From Pipra filicauda (taxonomy: Eukaryota; Chordata; Aves; Passeriformes; Pipridae): DNA of 64,000 nt. Position numbers and translations under genes: made by a program. The stretch covers positions 1,178,001-1,242,000 of the forward strand of contig NW_024104084.1 of the NCBI RefSeq assembly GCF_003945595.2, given 5' to 3'. Below the pieces are notes generated by a model. It was not told the origin of the DNA. It did no database searches and was given only the letters and a program-made list of their open reading frames with translations. Positions 46,507-58,930 of this stretch are shown piece by piece. Numbering within the stretch: position 1 is the stretch's first letter; each line of letters begins with the position of its first letter.

Positions 46507-49500
46507 AAGAAGACAGAGAGAACAAAAGAAAATTCACTGAGGTTGGGTTTTGGAACTTTCATGAGAAAACAAAACAAACCCAAACAAAAAGACCTAAAAG
46601 GCAACCAAATCCTTTCAGCTGCATTTCCTCTGCAGGGCATTAAAACTTATGGATGATCCTAGGAACACTTTAAAAGGCAGGAAATGACTCCATGTTGAAC
46701 TTGGCTACTGTGACTTTACTCAGGACATCAAACTTTTCATGACTTTTGTAAAAGAGTGCAGGAGTCTCAGGGTTCCGTAGGGTATTTAAAACGCAGGTGT
46801 TGATTCCTGGATGATCCTTACACACTGTCTATGGAGCAAGGGATTGCAAATGAAATACAGTTTCATGTTCATGCTGCACACATCAGTCCAAAGTAAATTC
46901 AGTGGTATTCTAGCAGGGCTTTTCATGTAAGAACATGTGTAGAGTCCTAAAGATTCACAGAGTAGCATACTGCCTATGGCAAGTGGCAGATACTCAGGGA
47001 AAAGGTGTCAAAAAAGCACAAGTGATGGCACTGATTCGTGAAACACCTATGTGCCCTCATGCCTGGAAAGGGTCCTTGTCATCACACACAAAAATTAGGC
47101 ATGTTGACTAAACTTGCTCTACGGGCAGTGAAATGACAGTGAAATCTCAAGAAAGTAGGAGTTTTCTTACCCTATAATATGTAGCCTTTCCAGGTAAAAA
47201 GCATCTTATAATTTACCTGAAACATCTTCATAACTGAACAAATGTTTTTCTGAGCAAAGTGCTTTACATATTCTAATACTATTTTCATTACCCTTACACA
47301 TTCTTTACTGCCACACTCTAAGCAGGCACAATTCTTTCAACTGTTTCTTGTGGATAGTGTTTTCTCAGCCTCTAATCCACCCTCCTCTGAATCCACTGAT
47401 CTATCCACACATTTCTTCAAGTAGAGTGCCCAAACCTCAGTTCAGCTGAGGCTTTTTCAGTGCAAAAGGAGTGCAAAAACTGTTCTCCACTTTTTGTCTC
47501 CCATAGTCAAGTTCTAGCCACTCAGGCTAGGAGGCACAGTGAACAGTGTTAATGCACTGCCCTGTGCTTAGAGACTGCGCCACTAGAGGATATTAAATAT
47601 TTCATTGTTTGTTCTTGTTTCTTTTCTCATCATACTGTACAATTTCAGCATGTTGTGCAGCCCAACAGAGCTTGCTTTAGATAATAAAGACTGGCTAATG
47701 GAAGGCAGAAAAACTCCTGGATTGATCCAGTGGTCTTTTCTGGCCTTATTTTTTTTTAATCTTTTAATGTCTTTGCTTGTCTTTCTCATCCATATATACG
47801 CATCCATGTGTGTGATGCATCTTAATGCAGACAACTACCTGTGTAATTACCCTTATAGCAATCATTCCAGACACTTATGTGATTGCATTTACACATAAAT
47901 CCATGTGTATCTGGGTATGTGAAAAACATTTGCAGAGATAACACTTGAAAGCACCCAAGTGTTTTATGCTGCAAGGATGAGAGGTTGGGTTTGGCCAGGC
48001 TGTTTCTGTCACAGGAGGGAAGGACTGGAACTGGAGGAAGATCCCTGAAAAACTGATCTTTCTCCTCACCTTTGCAGTCAGCAGACAAAAAGTGTTGGCT
48101 GCAGGGTGAGTGTAACATCTCTCCAACACACCCATCGTGTCCCCAGCCTAGAGCAGGCAAACTGAGGGCCAGAGATATTTTGATGCCCCTAGCAACGTTA
48201 TTGTCTGGGCAAGCGACCAGATTTATGGCCAGAGCCATCCCTACATACACCTGTGAGTGTTTAGATAGGAATTTCATCACACCATATCAGTGAAAACAAT
48301 CCTCCAGGACAAACGTGCAGAAGAGCAGCAATCCCAAAAGCGGCCTAAATACCAGGAAAATTGCCAGATCCTGCTGCATACTAGACATATGCTTGAAAGG
48401 GTCTCTAGACCATGGCAAGATCCATGAATCCCTGGGCTTCATTTGCTTCCATGTCCCCTGTTCATGAGCTCACTGGCTTTCAACCTAGGTCTAGTTCTCC
48501 CCTTTCAGTTCTCCTTACCAAGGCGAGAGAACCACAGATGTTCTAAATTCACAGATTCCTGTTTATTCTCGAGTTTGAAAGAAAATGTTGGAAAATGAAA
48601 ACCATTTCTGGCTCTGGATGGTCTCTCTGGTTGCTCATTTGGGTTTTTTTTGGTTCCCTGTCACCAACTCCACCCTGTCGCTCTCCTCCTCCTCCTCTCC
48701 ACCCTTTGGGACTAAAATCTCTAAGCATGGAGACAAAAAGTGTACTGGAAATCAGCAACTGGGCACTTTCTCTGTAAATATCACATGCTGATGCAGTTCT
48801 GTGTTAGCCAAAAATAGCAACAAAAATAACAACAACAATAAAAGAAAAAAAGAAAATGTTTAATGCAAATCACTTGCCACTGACTCTTTTCCAAAGACTC
48901 TTTTACTCTATAGTGTAATGCAGCTGGATGCTGGCCCCCTGTGGAGAGCTCTGACTATGGTACCATTTAGAAACAATTTGGCTGATCCATCATATGTATT
49001 TTTGGCAGATCTTGTCTCTCATTTCTTTCTTACTAAGAAATTATGACAGATGAGCTTCAGATACAGAGATCTGATGCCAATAATCATCTTCTAGAGGATA
49101 ATTTTAAACCTAGACCACCTGTAGATGTCCTATTCATCCTCTGGATGCTTGTCCCAAGCTCAGACAACCAGTGGCAATCCTATCTGTAAACTCCAGAGCA
49201 CCTCTTCTGGGCTTCTCCAATACTGGTATAATTCAAGCTCTGCTGAAATAAGTGGCAAAGTTCAGGCAACACTTTATGCCCAAACCCTCTTTATCCACAG
49301 GATGATCTCAAATTATCCAGATCCACATTACACGATTTGTTTATTTATTCATTTAGTCTTCACAGGAACTTTCTTCTCATCAAACTTGATCGTGTATTTC
49401 TAAGTGAGGTCAGTATTAGGTTTCCTTACACTTCACACGTAGAAAGGACACTCAAGTTGCAATTCAATCCCTTAGCAATTTGACTCATTCTCAAGAGGTG

Positions 49501-52500
49501 CTGTTATTTTGTCAGATAACTGCAGAAGGAGCCTGGTACAACTAACTTAGATGTCTTACCTAATGAAAGCCGTGGTTAAATTCAAATCCTTAGGGAAACA
49601 AGGCTTTGTCCAACACCCTCCCTTTCCTCTCCAGCTGCCCATTGCTGCAGTGTCTCTATCTTCACAGTACTAAGTTGAAAAAAAATGTTCATCTGTTGTG
49701 ACCTTCAGGTAGTCACTAAATCTCATTGCTAGAGCTCCTGTAACTGTCCGTTCTTTCCTATCCATCATCTCTGCTTACACTGTGAAGTCTTTAGGCAGCT
49801 TAAGCTTTCTGGTAGCACTAAAACACAAGTAATAAATTTTAATAAGGTCATCTATGTTCTCTAATATTGTATTTAAACAAAACATACATAGTTTTTCTGC
49901 TGCTTTTCAACCACTGTTATCTTAGCCATTTCAGGCTAAAACAAGAGCTCTTGCTGGATTGGATTCTACACAAACTTTAAATGTCTCTAAGTAAGGTACT
50001 GAGGTTAATCTGGTCGTCTAGGCCTTTCTATAGACAGTGGAGAAAAAGAACCATCACAAAATAAAGTTTGCCTTCTATATCTTCAAGCTAAAACAAAGAA
50101 CAAAAGAAATGTCTCTTTGAAGGTATGTACATTTCCATATTTGATCGTGGAAGGAGTTAGAATGATTAGGTTAAACTAAATGCTATACCGTTAAAGTTCA
50201 GATTGATAGAGATTAAATGAATCATATACTGCTTGCACACACTTTTTACTACGTCTACTTTTGATCCAATGCCCTGGATAAGCATGATAGTGCCTTTTTT
50301 TTTTTTCCTGATCCAGTCAAATGCATTTTTCTTCTTGATCATCTTCTCTTTCCCACACAAGCACAGGACAGTATGGTGGGAAATCTCATTTTTTAAATGA
50401 GACTTTCTGAACAGGTGTTGTCATAACAGACCCTAAGATATAAAACGCAGTTCTAAAGATGTCATGCAAGGGTGGAAATGCCTGTAATTGTGCAATCATG
50501 AAACATTTCTTCTCATCCTGAGCATACCATGCATTTCGGGTGCAGTGGTAGCCTAAAATTTCTTTGTGCTAGCTTTCCTATTAAATTAAAATGGCCCATT
50601 TACCCATCTCTGTTTCCCTCTCAAAAACATTTTTGTTGAAGTGTTTGAAACTTTAGGATCACGTTGATCTTTCTGAAGGTTGAGAAATTACCCCTGTTTT
50701 ACCAAAGTCACTCTAAGGATATCTGCTATTTTTGTTTCATTTCACACATCATGTGGTGATTCTTGAAGGTGTAGTCTATGACATATAGTGACATGATTAT
50801 GCAAAGATTGCCAAATATGTTTTAGACAAAGATTCATTACCAAGAAGCTCGAATACTCTTTCATGACAGATAGTGAGATAAAATATTTCTAAGATTTTGA
50901 TTTAAAATAATTAGATTTTAGAGGTGGCTGCATATGTATACACACGCATAGCATTTTGCACACAATTCTTTCAGTGAACTCAAAAAGGAGAAATGTATTG
51001 TCCAAAACCCACTGATATTAAAGAGAAGCTGTCTTACTTGAAACCAACCTGCCTCGACAAGAATGAACATGTTAATTTCACATTTTTACTGTTCTGCTTT
51101 CTTTCTTTTCTTTTCGCATGTGATCCTTCTCTCTCATCTTCTGTTTGAAAAATACAGTCTAATAAGATTTACAATTTTTTTCTTTGTTTTTTTGTTTTTC
51201 TTCTGTTAACTTATTGTCTGGCTATAAACTCATGATAAATTTGAGACATAAAATGTGCCAAAGTCTACAAACTCAGTGGATCACCACATGGGACAAATAA
51301 AAGGCAGAAGTGCTATTTATCTGCCCTTGGAACTAATTAGTAACTGCAGCTCATGGCTCCCTTATACTCTGGATACTCAGACACGAACAAAAGACAGTTA
51401 TATTTCAGGGTGTCTACTTATGTCTCACTTATTATTAATTTCTCTCTAAAAAGCTTCTCTTTGCTCCAAGCTGTAGATCAAAGTGATTCCACTGTTACCT
51501 GGATTCTCCTAAGTTCCAGGTAGCAATATGGGAAGGGCTAACTGCAGCCCTACACATCATACAGATCTCCTGCCCACCAGCAGAGAAAACATGCATCTTT
51601 ACCAGCTTATCTTGAGTTGATTCTGCCTTGTACTGGGGAAAACTGACCTTTGGATCTCCCTTCCAACCCTGTTCTCTCTGACTTCCTTCTGGGAAAAGGA
51701 AGCTATCCAAAGCAATTTAGGGTGGCGTCTCTGGAGAATGCAGACACTTTCTGCAAAGGGCAAAGCAAAGAAGAACTCATTCTACTAAAGTTATTCAATG
51801 CTATCCCCTGCCAACATTTACTTAATTATCTTTCTGTTCTATAATGGCAATTGAGTTACGGCTCTTTCCTGGAACTTCTATATCCTTCCCTAGTGAATGT
51901 GTTTGTGTGTGTGTTTTAAAGAAGAATAAATTGAGTCCAATCAGTTCTGCTTTGCTCAAGGCAGAATTTATGATGGCCTTGTTGGAGAAAGAAGCCACGA
52001 GGCAGGACAGAACAGTACTGCTGCTATATTTTAGCTGTTAAATATGCATCATAAACTGAATGCTCTTTTCTCCATACTCTTCAAAATCTGTCTCAGGGAT
52101 ATTGCTGCCACTTGTCAGGATCATGCACTGCCTCAATGTTTCATTCCCCTGTACTCACTCAGCTTTTCCAGGTCACCTTAGTGCTTGTGGACTGCATTCA
52201 CCCGGACCTCAGGCACACAGATGTTTGATGTTTCAAGTCCATTCCCTCACTGCAGAGAATGGTTTGATGGCCATATAAAAAAGGAAAGGTGATCCCTTGC
52301 ACAGCATGTTCTGCCTGGTGAACTGAAAGCATAATTTTCTCTACTATCCGCTTTCTCTTGTGTTACTTTGGAGAACGCAGCTAGATGGGAATCTTCTCAG
52401 CTAATTTTAGCTCTAGTAAAAGGGAAGGTAGTCAGTCTAAGTTACTATTCTTGGCTCTCTCAGTAGTCAATAGGGAGACACAGGCACCTTCGTAAGCCAG

Positions 52501-53431
52501 TGGACACCAGCTCCTGCAGCAGAGAGTGAGTCACTGCATGGGGCATCTGACTCCCTGTCGATAATACAGCAAGTGGAGATGCCTGGAACAAACCTGGTGT
52601 CTGAATTTTGCTGCTTAGATTTAAGTGAGATGAATTTGTCACTTGACTTCAGCTATGTACCTGGCAAATGAGAATAAGATGACTTCTCCAGAGACTTTTC
52701 AAGGATAGGTACACTCCAAATTGTTGCTCACTTGGCATTTCAATGGTATCATAGTAGATGCTGAGGAATCATAACTTTTTTCTTCCAAGAGCTTTTCCCA
52801 AGATCTCCTAGTTAACACCACAAGTTGCTATCAAAGTCAATTTGCTCCTCATTCCCATTGCCTACACGGATATAATTACAGAAACACTGTTCCTGCAACA
52901 ACCCTAGGAAAGTCATCGGCCATCAGCTGAATATATGAGTAACAGCGCAAAAGAACAAAAATTACAATTTCTTTCCTTGCAACAGACTTTTGAAACTTAG
53001 GACACATGGGAACCCTAAATTTCAAGTTTTAGAGGCTTCTTCCACTGCTAATTTTTCAAGAGGTTTTTCATATGTTGTTGTTACTCATCTCTGCAACAAG
53101 AAGAGACTCCAGGTTGGGATAAAAGTCTGCCATGCTGCTCTCTCCAAAAAGAGAATGCAGTCATGGCAACATAATTAAGTAGGGAGAGAAAAGGAGGTGA
53201 AATATTTTGCCAGTGACTGATTGTGTGATCAGGAAAATAACCTGCCATTTAAAGAAACACTTGACAACATTCTCTCCAACTCCCTAGTAGCGAATAATTT
53301 CCAGCTCCCAAATAAGAAAACACAGGACAGAATGTGACTGAATATAGGCCCAAGGTGCCTTTGCACTAATCCTCATATCCTAGGGTTATTTGACTTTAGT
53401 TTTATTTAGTGTCAAGTTTTACTTCTATAAA
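46505..53431. other. Noncoding AT-rich DNA, no gene recognised
   Basis: About 6.9 kb with no recognised exon set or confident mobile element. 'agcaaagtgctttacatatt' at 47254-47273 is faintly MIR- or L2-like. An isolated acceptor/donor pair lies at 48055-48112 (separate entry). ATGCAAAT occurs at 48863-48870. The longest open frame of the window (152 codons, minus, 47822-48280) shows no known domain and overlaps other frames. Confidence 0.55.
48055..48112 (+). other. Candidate 28-nt microexon (acceptor and donor pair)
   Basis: A pyrimidine-rich acceptor 'ctttctcctcacctttgcag' ends at 48077. Twenty-eight bases later a strong donor GTGAGT begins at 48106 ('gcagg|gtgagtgt'). The 28-base interval 48078-48105 has no stop codon in any plus-strand frame. 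Both sites are close to the vertebrate consensus, but no partner exons can be identified, and such pairs also occur by chance in a window this long. It might be a noncoding-RNA exon, a microexon of an unrecognised gene, or a decoy. Confidence 0.2.
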
Positions 53432-53468
53432 GAGAAAAGAAAAAAAAAAAAATTAAAAAAAAAAAAAA
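53432..53468. repeat. A-rich simple tract
   Basis: A runs interrupted by G ('agagaaaagaaaa') and by a TT pair. A low-complexity tract with no retrocopy attached. Confidence 0.85.
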
Positions 53469-54751
53469 GGAGCTGATGAATTTTCCTCTTCCTATGGAAT
53501 GAAATGCCAATACCTGTTGAGCTGCATCTTCATCGCTGCCTTGGGGGTATTTGATTTCATGAATCTGATTAAATTATTCTGCTTTCAGTATTTCTTTAAT
53601 ATTGCTTTATAAAATATACTCCTAGTGGCTTCAGTAGTGAGAGTACTTGCTGTACTTTCTTTAAAGCTTGCATGGTCCCTCCTGAGACCAGGGGGAAGAA
53701 CCCTTATTAAAGAGTTCAGTCATAAAAGCTTCTTCCTCTAGGAGAAGTACTTTGAAACAACTGAAACACACACATACTTTCTTGCTGTGATTACAGAGGC
53801 ACCCATACTGATGCCTCTCAGGGTATGATATGACCATCTCTGATTTCACTGGCAGAAATCCTCTATCTGCAGAAATTTCAGAACATTGTCATCTGGTCAG
53901 AGATGCTATCTGATAGGAGCCTGTTTACCCCCACAGTGGTGAATACCTGGAATTTGCTCTGTGGTGAAATGCTGCTGGTTTTATATAATGGGGGTTTCTG
54001 AGGCCCTGACCTTAGGTAGGGTAAAGCACTGCATGAACAGTAGGGAGGGACTGTCCTTGTAACAAGGACCACGTAGACCTCATGAGCAGCATGGATAAAA
54101 TCAAAGTGGATGGAAAAAAGTCCAGAGAAGGAATTAAGTAAGGCCATGCCAACAGTGAGTGGCAGAGCTGAGGGGAAAAAACCTCCCCTCCACCACTTGC
54201 CCAGTACTTCTGCCTTGTCACTAGTTAAGGGTCCTGTTTTAATAGAAAATTAGCTGCCCTGCTGCTGTACTGTGCCCCTTGATCTGCTATCACCTCTGGC
54301 CATGGGGGCTTAAGACACCGGGTTTTCAAAATCACATAAGAGTTTTAGGAGCAAAAATCACAAGGCAAGTCTTTGAAGCTGCAACTGAAGAACCCAGACA
54401 TTTTCTTTTCTGTTCATTACCCACAGAGCACGTACAGCATGAGCAAAATACTATATACCATGACAAAATAGTATATACTGCACTGTTACCATCAGAAAAA
54501 GTCAAAAATACAAAAATAACACTTCTGATCAGTCTCTTTCTGCCTCAGTCTGATCATGTGTTCATAGAAATTTCTGTTCTTTATATCACTTGGATGCATG
54601 CAGTGTGATGTTCAAGGAAACATAACCTCGTCTTCTACCTAGTTCCTAATCGAGAAATCATTCATAGGGTTGCTGATGATGAAAGCCCTTTATTGCTATT
54701 AAATGTTTGCAAATAACACCTAAATTGCATTGCTTCTCTGAGAGGTACTTA

Positions 54752-54767
54752 TTATATACGTATATAA
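54752..54767. repeat. 16-bp perfect palindrome
   Basis: TTATATACGTATATAA equals its reverse complement. It sits in an AT-rich block with a second near-copy, 'cttatataataattg', just downstream. Confidence 0.9.
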
Positions 54768-54804
54768 ACTTATATAATAATTGTTAGGAGCAACTCACAC
54801 ATCT

Positions 54805-54960
54805 ACTGCTGGTTTGCAAGATAAATGACATTAATCAACAGGATGCCTACAGAACTTTTGGTGAGTCATTTGTTATGCTAATTGAGCCACTTAAAGTAAA
54901 CTGTCAATGAACAGAGATTTTTGACAGCTGAGATGAGACGTGGGGCTAATTAGTCAGTTT
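54805..54960. promoter_or_regulatory. Candidate conserved noncoding element
   Basis: Dense regulatory words in repeat-free DNA: 'gacattaatcaaca', an AP-1-like TGAGTCA at 54862-54868, CTAATTG at 54878-54884, TGACAG (TALE-type) at 54922-54927 overlapping E-box CAGCTG at 54925-54930, and CTAATTAG at 54946-54953. The TALE, E-box and homeodomain grouping within about 30 bases is what developmental enhancers often show. No alignment was available, so this remains a candidate. Confidence 0.3.
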
Positions 54961-56533
54961 CCATAAAAAAAAGCCTGCCCAATTTTAATAATGTAATATT
55001 TAAGAGAGAAGATAATGTTAATCATCTGACCAGACCTCTCTCCCAGAGGATATAGTAGCAAAAGGCATAGCCCGTCATGAAAATCAAGTTTCTCCAGTAA
55101 GCAAGCAAAACAAATGGCTGGCTGCACAGAGATGACAGCCTTTGCAAGAGAGCTGATACGTCCCATAGGTTACAGAGAACTTTTTAATTAATACACAAAA
55201 GCCCAACTTCTGCTCTAAATTACCTGTGTCCTTTTAGATCAATCCCCTTGTTTTTACTCAAAGCATTTTGCATTCATGCTAGCAGCAATGAGATCATTGG
55301 GTCTGACTGTAAGGCTTAGTCCTAACCTACAAATCAAATGGATTGACCGGATACACACACTGTCTAGAAGGCAAGAGCAGCATTTTGGCAGCCCTTTGGA
55401 GCTGGGTTGTAGAAGATGTAACCGTATGAAGTTATGGCTGAGATCACAGGAGAAACTTCAGGATGTTGCATCTCTCTTCCTGTGATAGTTTTGAGAGCTT
55501 GTAATTGCTTCCATTGTTTTACAGTGCTACCACTTTCACTCTGGAAAATGTGCAAGCTACAGGGAGCGAGCTTTCTCCTGGAACTGCCCAGCATGGCATC
55601 AGGAGGCTCTGGAGAAGAAGCCTTTTGGTCTTAGAGCATAACAGAAACTTTTTAATTCTAACAGACTTAGAAATACTTTAAAAGAAATTACTGTTCCTTA
55701 TGTACCCACTTGCTGTATAGAATATGTAATTAATCTCGATTCCACTGAGGACAGGCTGAAACCCCTGTTGCCTTAAACTGGGACTTACAGCTGCTGGTGC
55801 ATTCCACCCCAAGGTGATGCAATTCCATAGCAGGTGAGCAGTGACTCCAGTACTATAGCAAATGTCAGTAGCAATCACCAGTTATCAACTTCCCACTAAA
55901 ATCCTCCCTTCTATGCTTACTGAAAACTTCCTCAAAACCTTGCATTTACCTTTTATTGCAAATTTCCCTTCTTAAAGACAGCCAGAAATATTGTGTGAAA
56001 TAAGACCTGCCTCCTTTGCTCAGTGCAAGCTTTGGAAGGAAAATAAAATGAGCTAACCAGTCACTCATCTGAAATGTTGTCATCCAAATTTTGCTTAAAA
56101 ATATAGAGTGAAATAAAGGCATATTCCTGAATGTCCTGAAGGAAAAAAGCATTGTTACCGGCGTTAATTTCTATCAAAAGTAAGTGTGAGCCAGAAACTT
56201 CAGCCTTGATTTCTTTCTGGATTTTTTTCCTGTTCTTAGAAATTACTAGACTTCGAAAAGCATGTTGTTTGGAAGAAAATTATTTTTGTAATTTTAAATT
56301 TTCAGGCTTTTAAAATTAACCACACGGTACAGGTACCTGAAGTTAATACTTATCAATAACCAAGGGAAAAGTGTTCAAATCAGCTTTTCAAAGTTCTAAG
56401 CAACAAGAAAAATATTACTTAATGTATCACATAAAATGTTAGCACTACTGTTAAATGGTTAGGTCTTCTCTTCCTTTTCTTAGCCTATGTGTGTACATGC
56501 ACCCATGTCTCTACCATGATAATACCTATAACA

Positions 56534-56568
56534 TTTTAATAATGTTATGTGCCATAACATTATTAAAA
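56534..56568. repeat. Perfect inverted repeat: 16-bp stem, 3-nt loop
   Basis: The left arm 'ttttaataatgttatg' (56534-56549) and right arm 'cataacattattaaaa' (56553-56568) are exact complements around TGC. The arms include mixed bases near the loop, which makes chance less likely than for pure AT palindromes. It is too short for a canonical pre-miRNA. It could be a cruciform-prone site, a footprint of a small inverted-repeat element, or chance. Confidence 0.9.
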
Positions 56569-58656
56569 CTTTAAAGAAAATATTTCTGTGGGTTGGCTTT
56601 TGCCATTTTTCTGTCACTCTGATGTCCCCTTTGAACACATTCACACACAAAGCCATGCATATTCATGTTATTCAACAGATTTTGACTAATACACAATGAA
56701 CTGCATTTCCAGGAGCACTAGAAACAACACTCGTTTTTAGCATCAATCCAGGTTTACCTGTAATTCTGTGACATGGATATCACAAATGTCACAAATTAGG
56801 AGCTGGTACTTTCAGAAGCCCAAAGTGCTGAGATCTTTTTTGCTGCTGCTTATAGATGGAGCTAGAGTGATACAGACTTCACTATGAGGGAATATTCAGC
56901 TTTCTCCAAGGCAATTCAGCTTAAGCAAGCATGAAGCCCAAGTCCGATCACCCAGACCTCCAGACCTGCTTAATCTGACAGGTCTGAAATAGATCAAAGC
57001 CTACCAGCTCTTTCTTTTCTCTCTGCTTTCTGGTGTCCTGGCACTTAATGTCTTGCCCTGTCTAGAGCAGCGTTTGAGTTGGAGTGGGTGATGTCCTGTG
57101 AATTGAAGGGTTAGTGAGGGCTGGGAAATGTGAAGTGGACATGGCAAGCCTTTATATTGAGTTAACAAACTGAACTATCCCTGAGGCAAGGAAAACCAAA
57201 AAAAAAAAAAGAAAAGTGACAGTTTCAGAAGTACTGAAGCCTCAAGTTGCGAGCAGCATCTCACAACCTGCCCATCTCCCCTCTACGCTGACTCTAAAGA
57301 GAGGAGAAAGTACTGTAGGATGGGTCTCAGGCAGACACTCAGGCAGGACCCAAAATCTGTTCTGGATCCAGGTGATTTGTTGAGTACATCCTATGCTGGG
57401 GCTTGCTCAGAGTTCAGGCATGGGCTTCAATTGCTTAGGACAGGTTTCTTGACCAGAGCCCAGTTGATTTCTTGAGGACATTTCAAATCCAATTTTACGT
57501 GATTCTGTGCAGGAAGATTTATCTCAGTGACTCTCCTACTTTCGCCTTTTAATCAACAGAAGATACAAATCTTTCAAGGCCTCCTCTGGCTATTTGTCTC
57601 TGGTTTTAGGAATATATATTTTCAGCTTTTGACATCTGCATTGTGCTTTTCCAAATGACAGCTATTGGAAGAACAAAGAAAAAATGTGGCTATTTTAAGC
57701 TCTCCTTACATTCTTCCTCTATGCTAAAGCAGTTTCATGCTGTATTAGCTCTTGAAAATTGTTGTTTAAATGTTGTTTCAAAGACAGTTCAAATTCCACA
57801 CTTTTCCATCTAAAGAAAAAAAAAAGTCCCACACAGAATTTTGGTTTGGAAAACCACTAATTTCTTTTCTTTTTTTTTTTTAAAGACCAATTTGGCTGAT
57901 TCTTATTCAGAACTGCAAACCCCAGCTCTCATCTATACTTTGTTTTCTTGCTTTTCCACTAATGCTGAGCATCTTTGAAAGAGATTCATGAACATATTGT
58001 GCTGGGGAATAGGAAACCCAGGGCAGAAGGCAGAGGTGTTCATGTGTGGAGTAGGAAATGAGATTTCCCTCACCTTTGCAGAGTACAGGAATTTTAAATC
58101 CAAAGGTTGGCATCTATATGTGTTGGGAGGATCCTGCCTAAGAACATTCTTCTAGAAAACTCCAAATACTTCTTTAACTGAACTCGAGACTTATAATGTA
58201 TGCATCAGAAGTGAGCCTATGCCTCAGATTCTGGGTGGGGTTGGAGTCTGAACTAGCCTTAATCTCTTTAATGACCTCAACCCTCCCAAATTTTGCTGAG
58301 AAAAAAAAAAAAGGGTGTGAAAAAAGATCCAATTTTACAGCCTTGACCTATTTCTAATCCTGTTCTGATTGCTATTTACTGGGCTCCTTTCCAAACATAC
58401 TGTTTACTTTAGGGCTGATTTTTCTCCATCCAGATTAAAATTCCAGTGAGTTTCCTTCATTCCTTTAGACTGTAACCCCAAATGGGCCGTGGTATTTTAT
58501 TCAGAATATAGTAGCTGGATAATGATGCTCTCAGCAACCCACGGAAACCTGGCAGTTTGTATATGAGAAGCTTGTATGCACACACAGGAGCACACGGGAG
58601 CTCATGCATACGACCCTGCACATCGCCTCATATACACACATACAGATAAGTGTGCT

Positions 58657-58674
58657 CCATGAGCATGCTCATGG
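58657..58674. repeat. 18-bp perfect mixed-base palindrome
   Basis: CCATGAGCATGCTCATGG equals its reverse complement over 18 bases, with half G+C. It lies in a stretch with further 'gagctcatgcat' text about 60 bases upstream. Confidence 0.9.
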
Positions 58675-58789
58675 CTCCTTCTATGCTATGCACATATGGA
58701 CTAAACAATTACACTCACCTATGAGCCTGTCATAAGGCAACAGAAATGCCAGCTGCCTTTGAAGTTTCCCGAAGAGCAGGAAAACGAGT

Positions 58790-58930
58790 CAACAGTGCTG
58801 GCCAACATCACATCATTAATCATCTATTAGCTGAGGTCGTGTGCTCCTGTCACCTGTCACTTTGTAATGCATGCAAATCACTCCAAGAGTAACATTTTCA
58901 GCCTGACATTTCCAGGGCCAGAGCTGGGAT
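58790..58930. promoter_or_regulatory. Candidate conserved noncoding element with octamer
   Basis: 'catcattaatcatctattag', E-box CACCTG at 58851-58856 within 'ctgtcacctgtcactttg', and the POU octamer ATGCAAAT at 58871-58878 preceded by 'gtaatgc'. Even composition and no repeat. One of the two or three best enhancer-like stretches by eye. Confidence 0.3.

Larger units (their letters stand above)
53469..56533. other. Noncoding DNA with candidate regulatory stretch
   Basis: No gene was recognised. It includes the AT palindrome at 54752-54767 and the enhancer-like stretch at 54805-54960 (separate entries). Open frames are all about 110 codons or less and lack recognisable domains. Confidence 0.6.

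Noticed and set aside
46434..46656. Lysine- or phenylalanine-rich frames around the A40 tract
   Set aside because: They are translations of the homopolymer run and not genes.
47250..47300. MIR/L2-like phrase 'agcaaagtgctttacatatt'
   Set aside because: Only one short block matches; the neighbouring blocks of the element are absent.
47822..48280. 152-codon minus-strand open frame, the longest in the window
   Set aside because: No signal peptide, domain or family resemblance; overlaps other frames on both strands; about this length is expected by chance in 64 kb of six-frame sequence.
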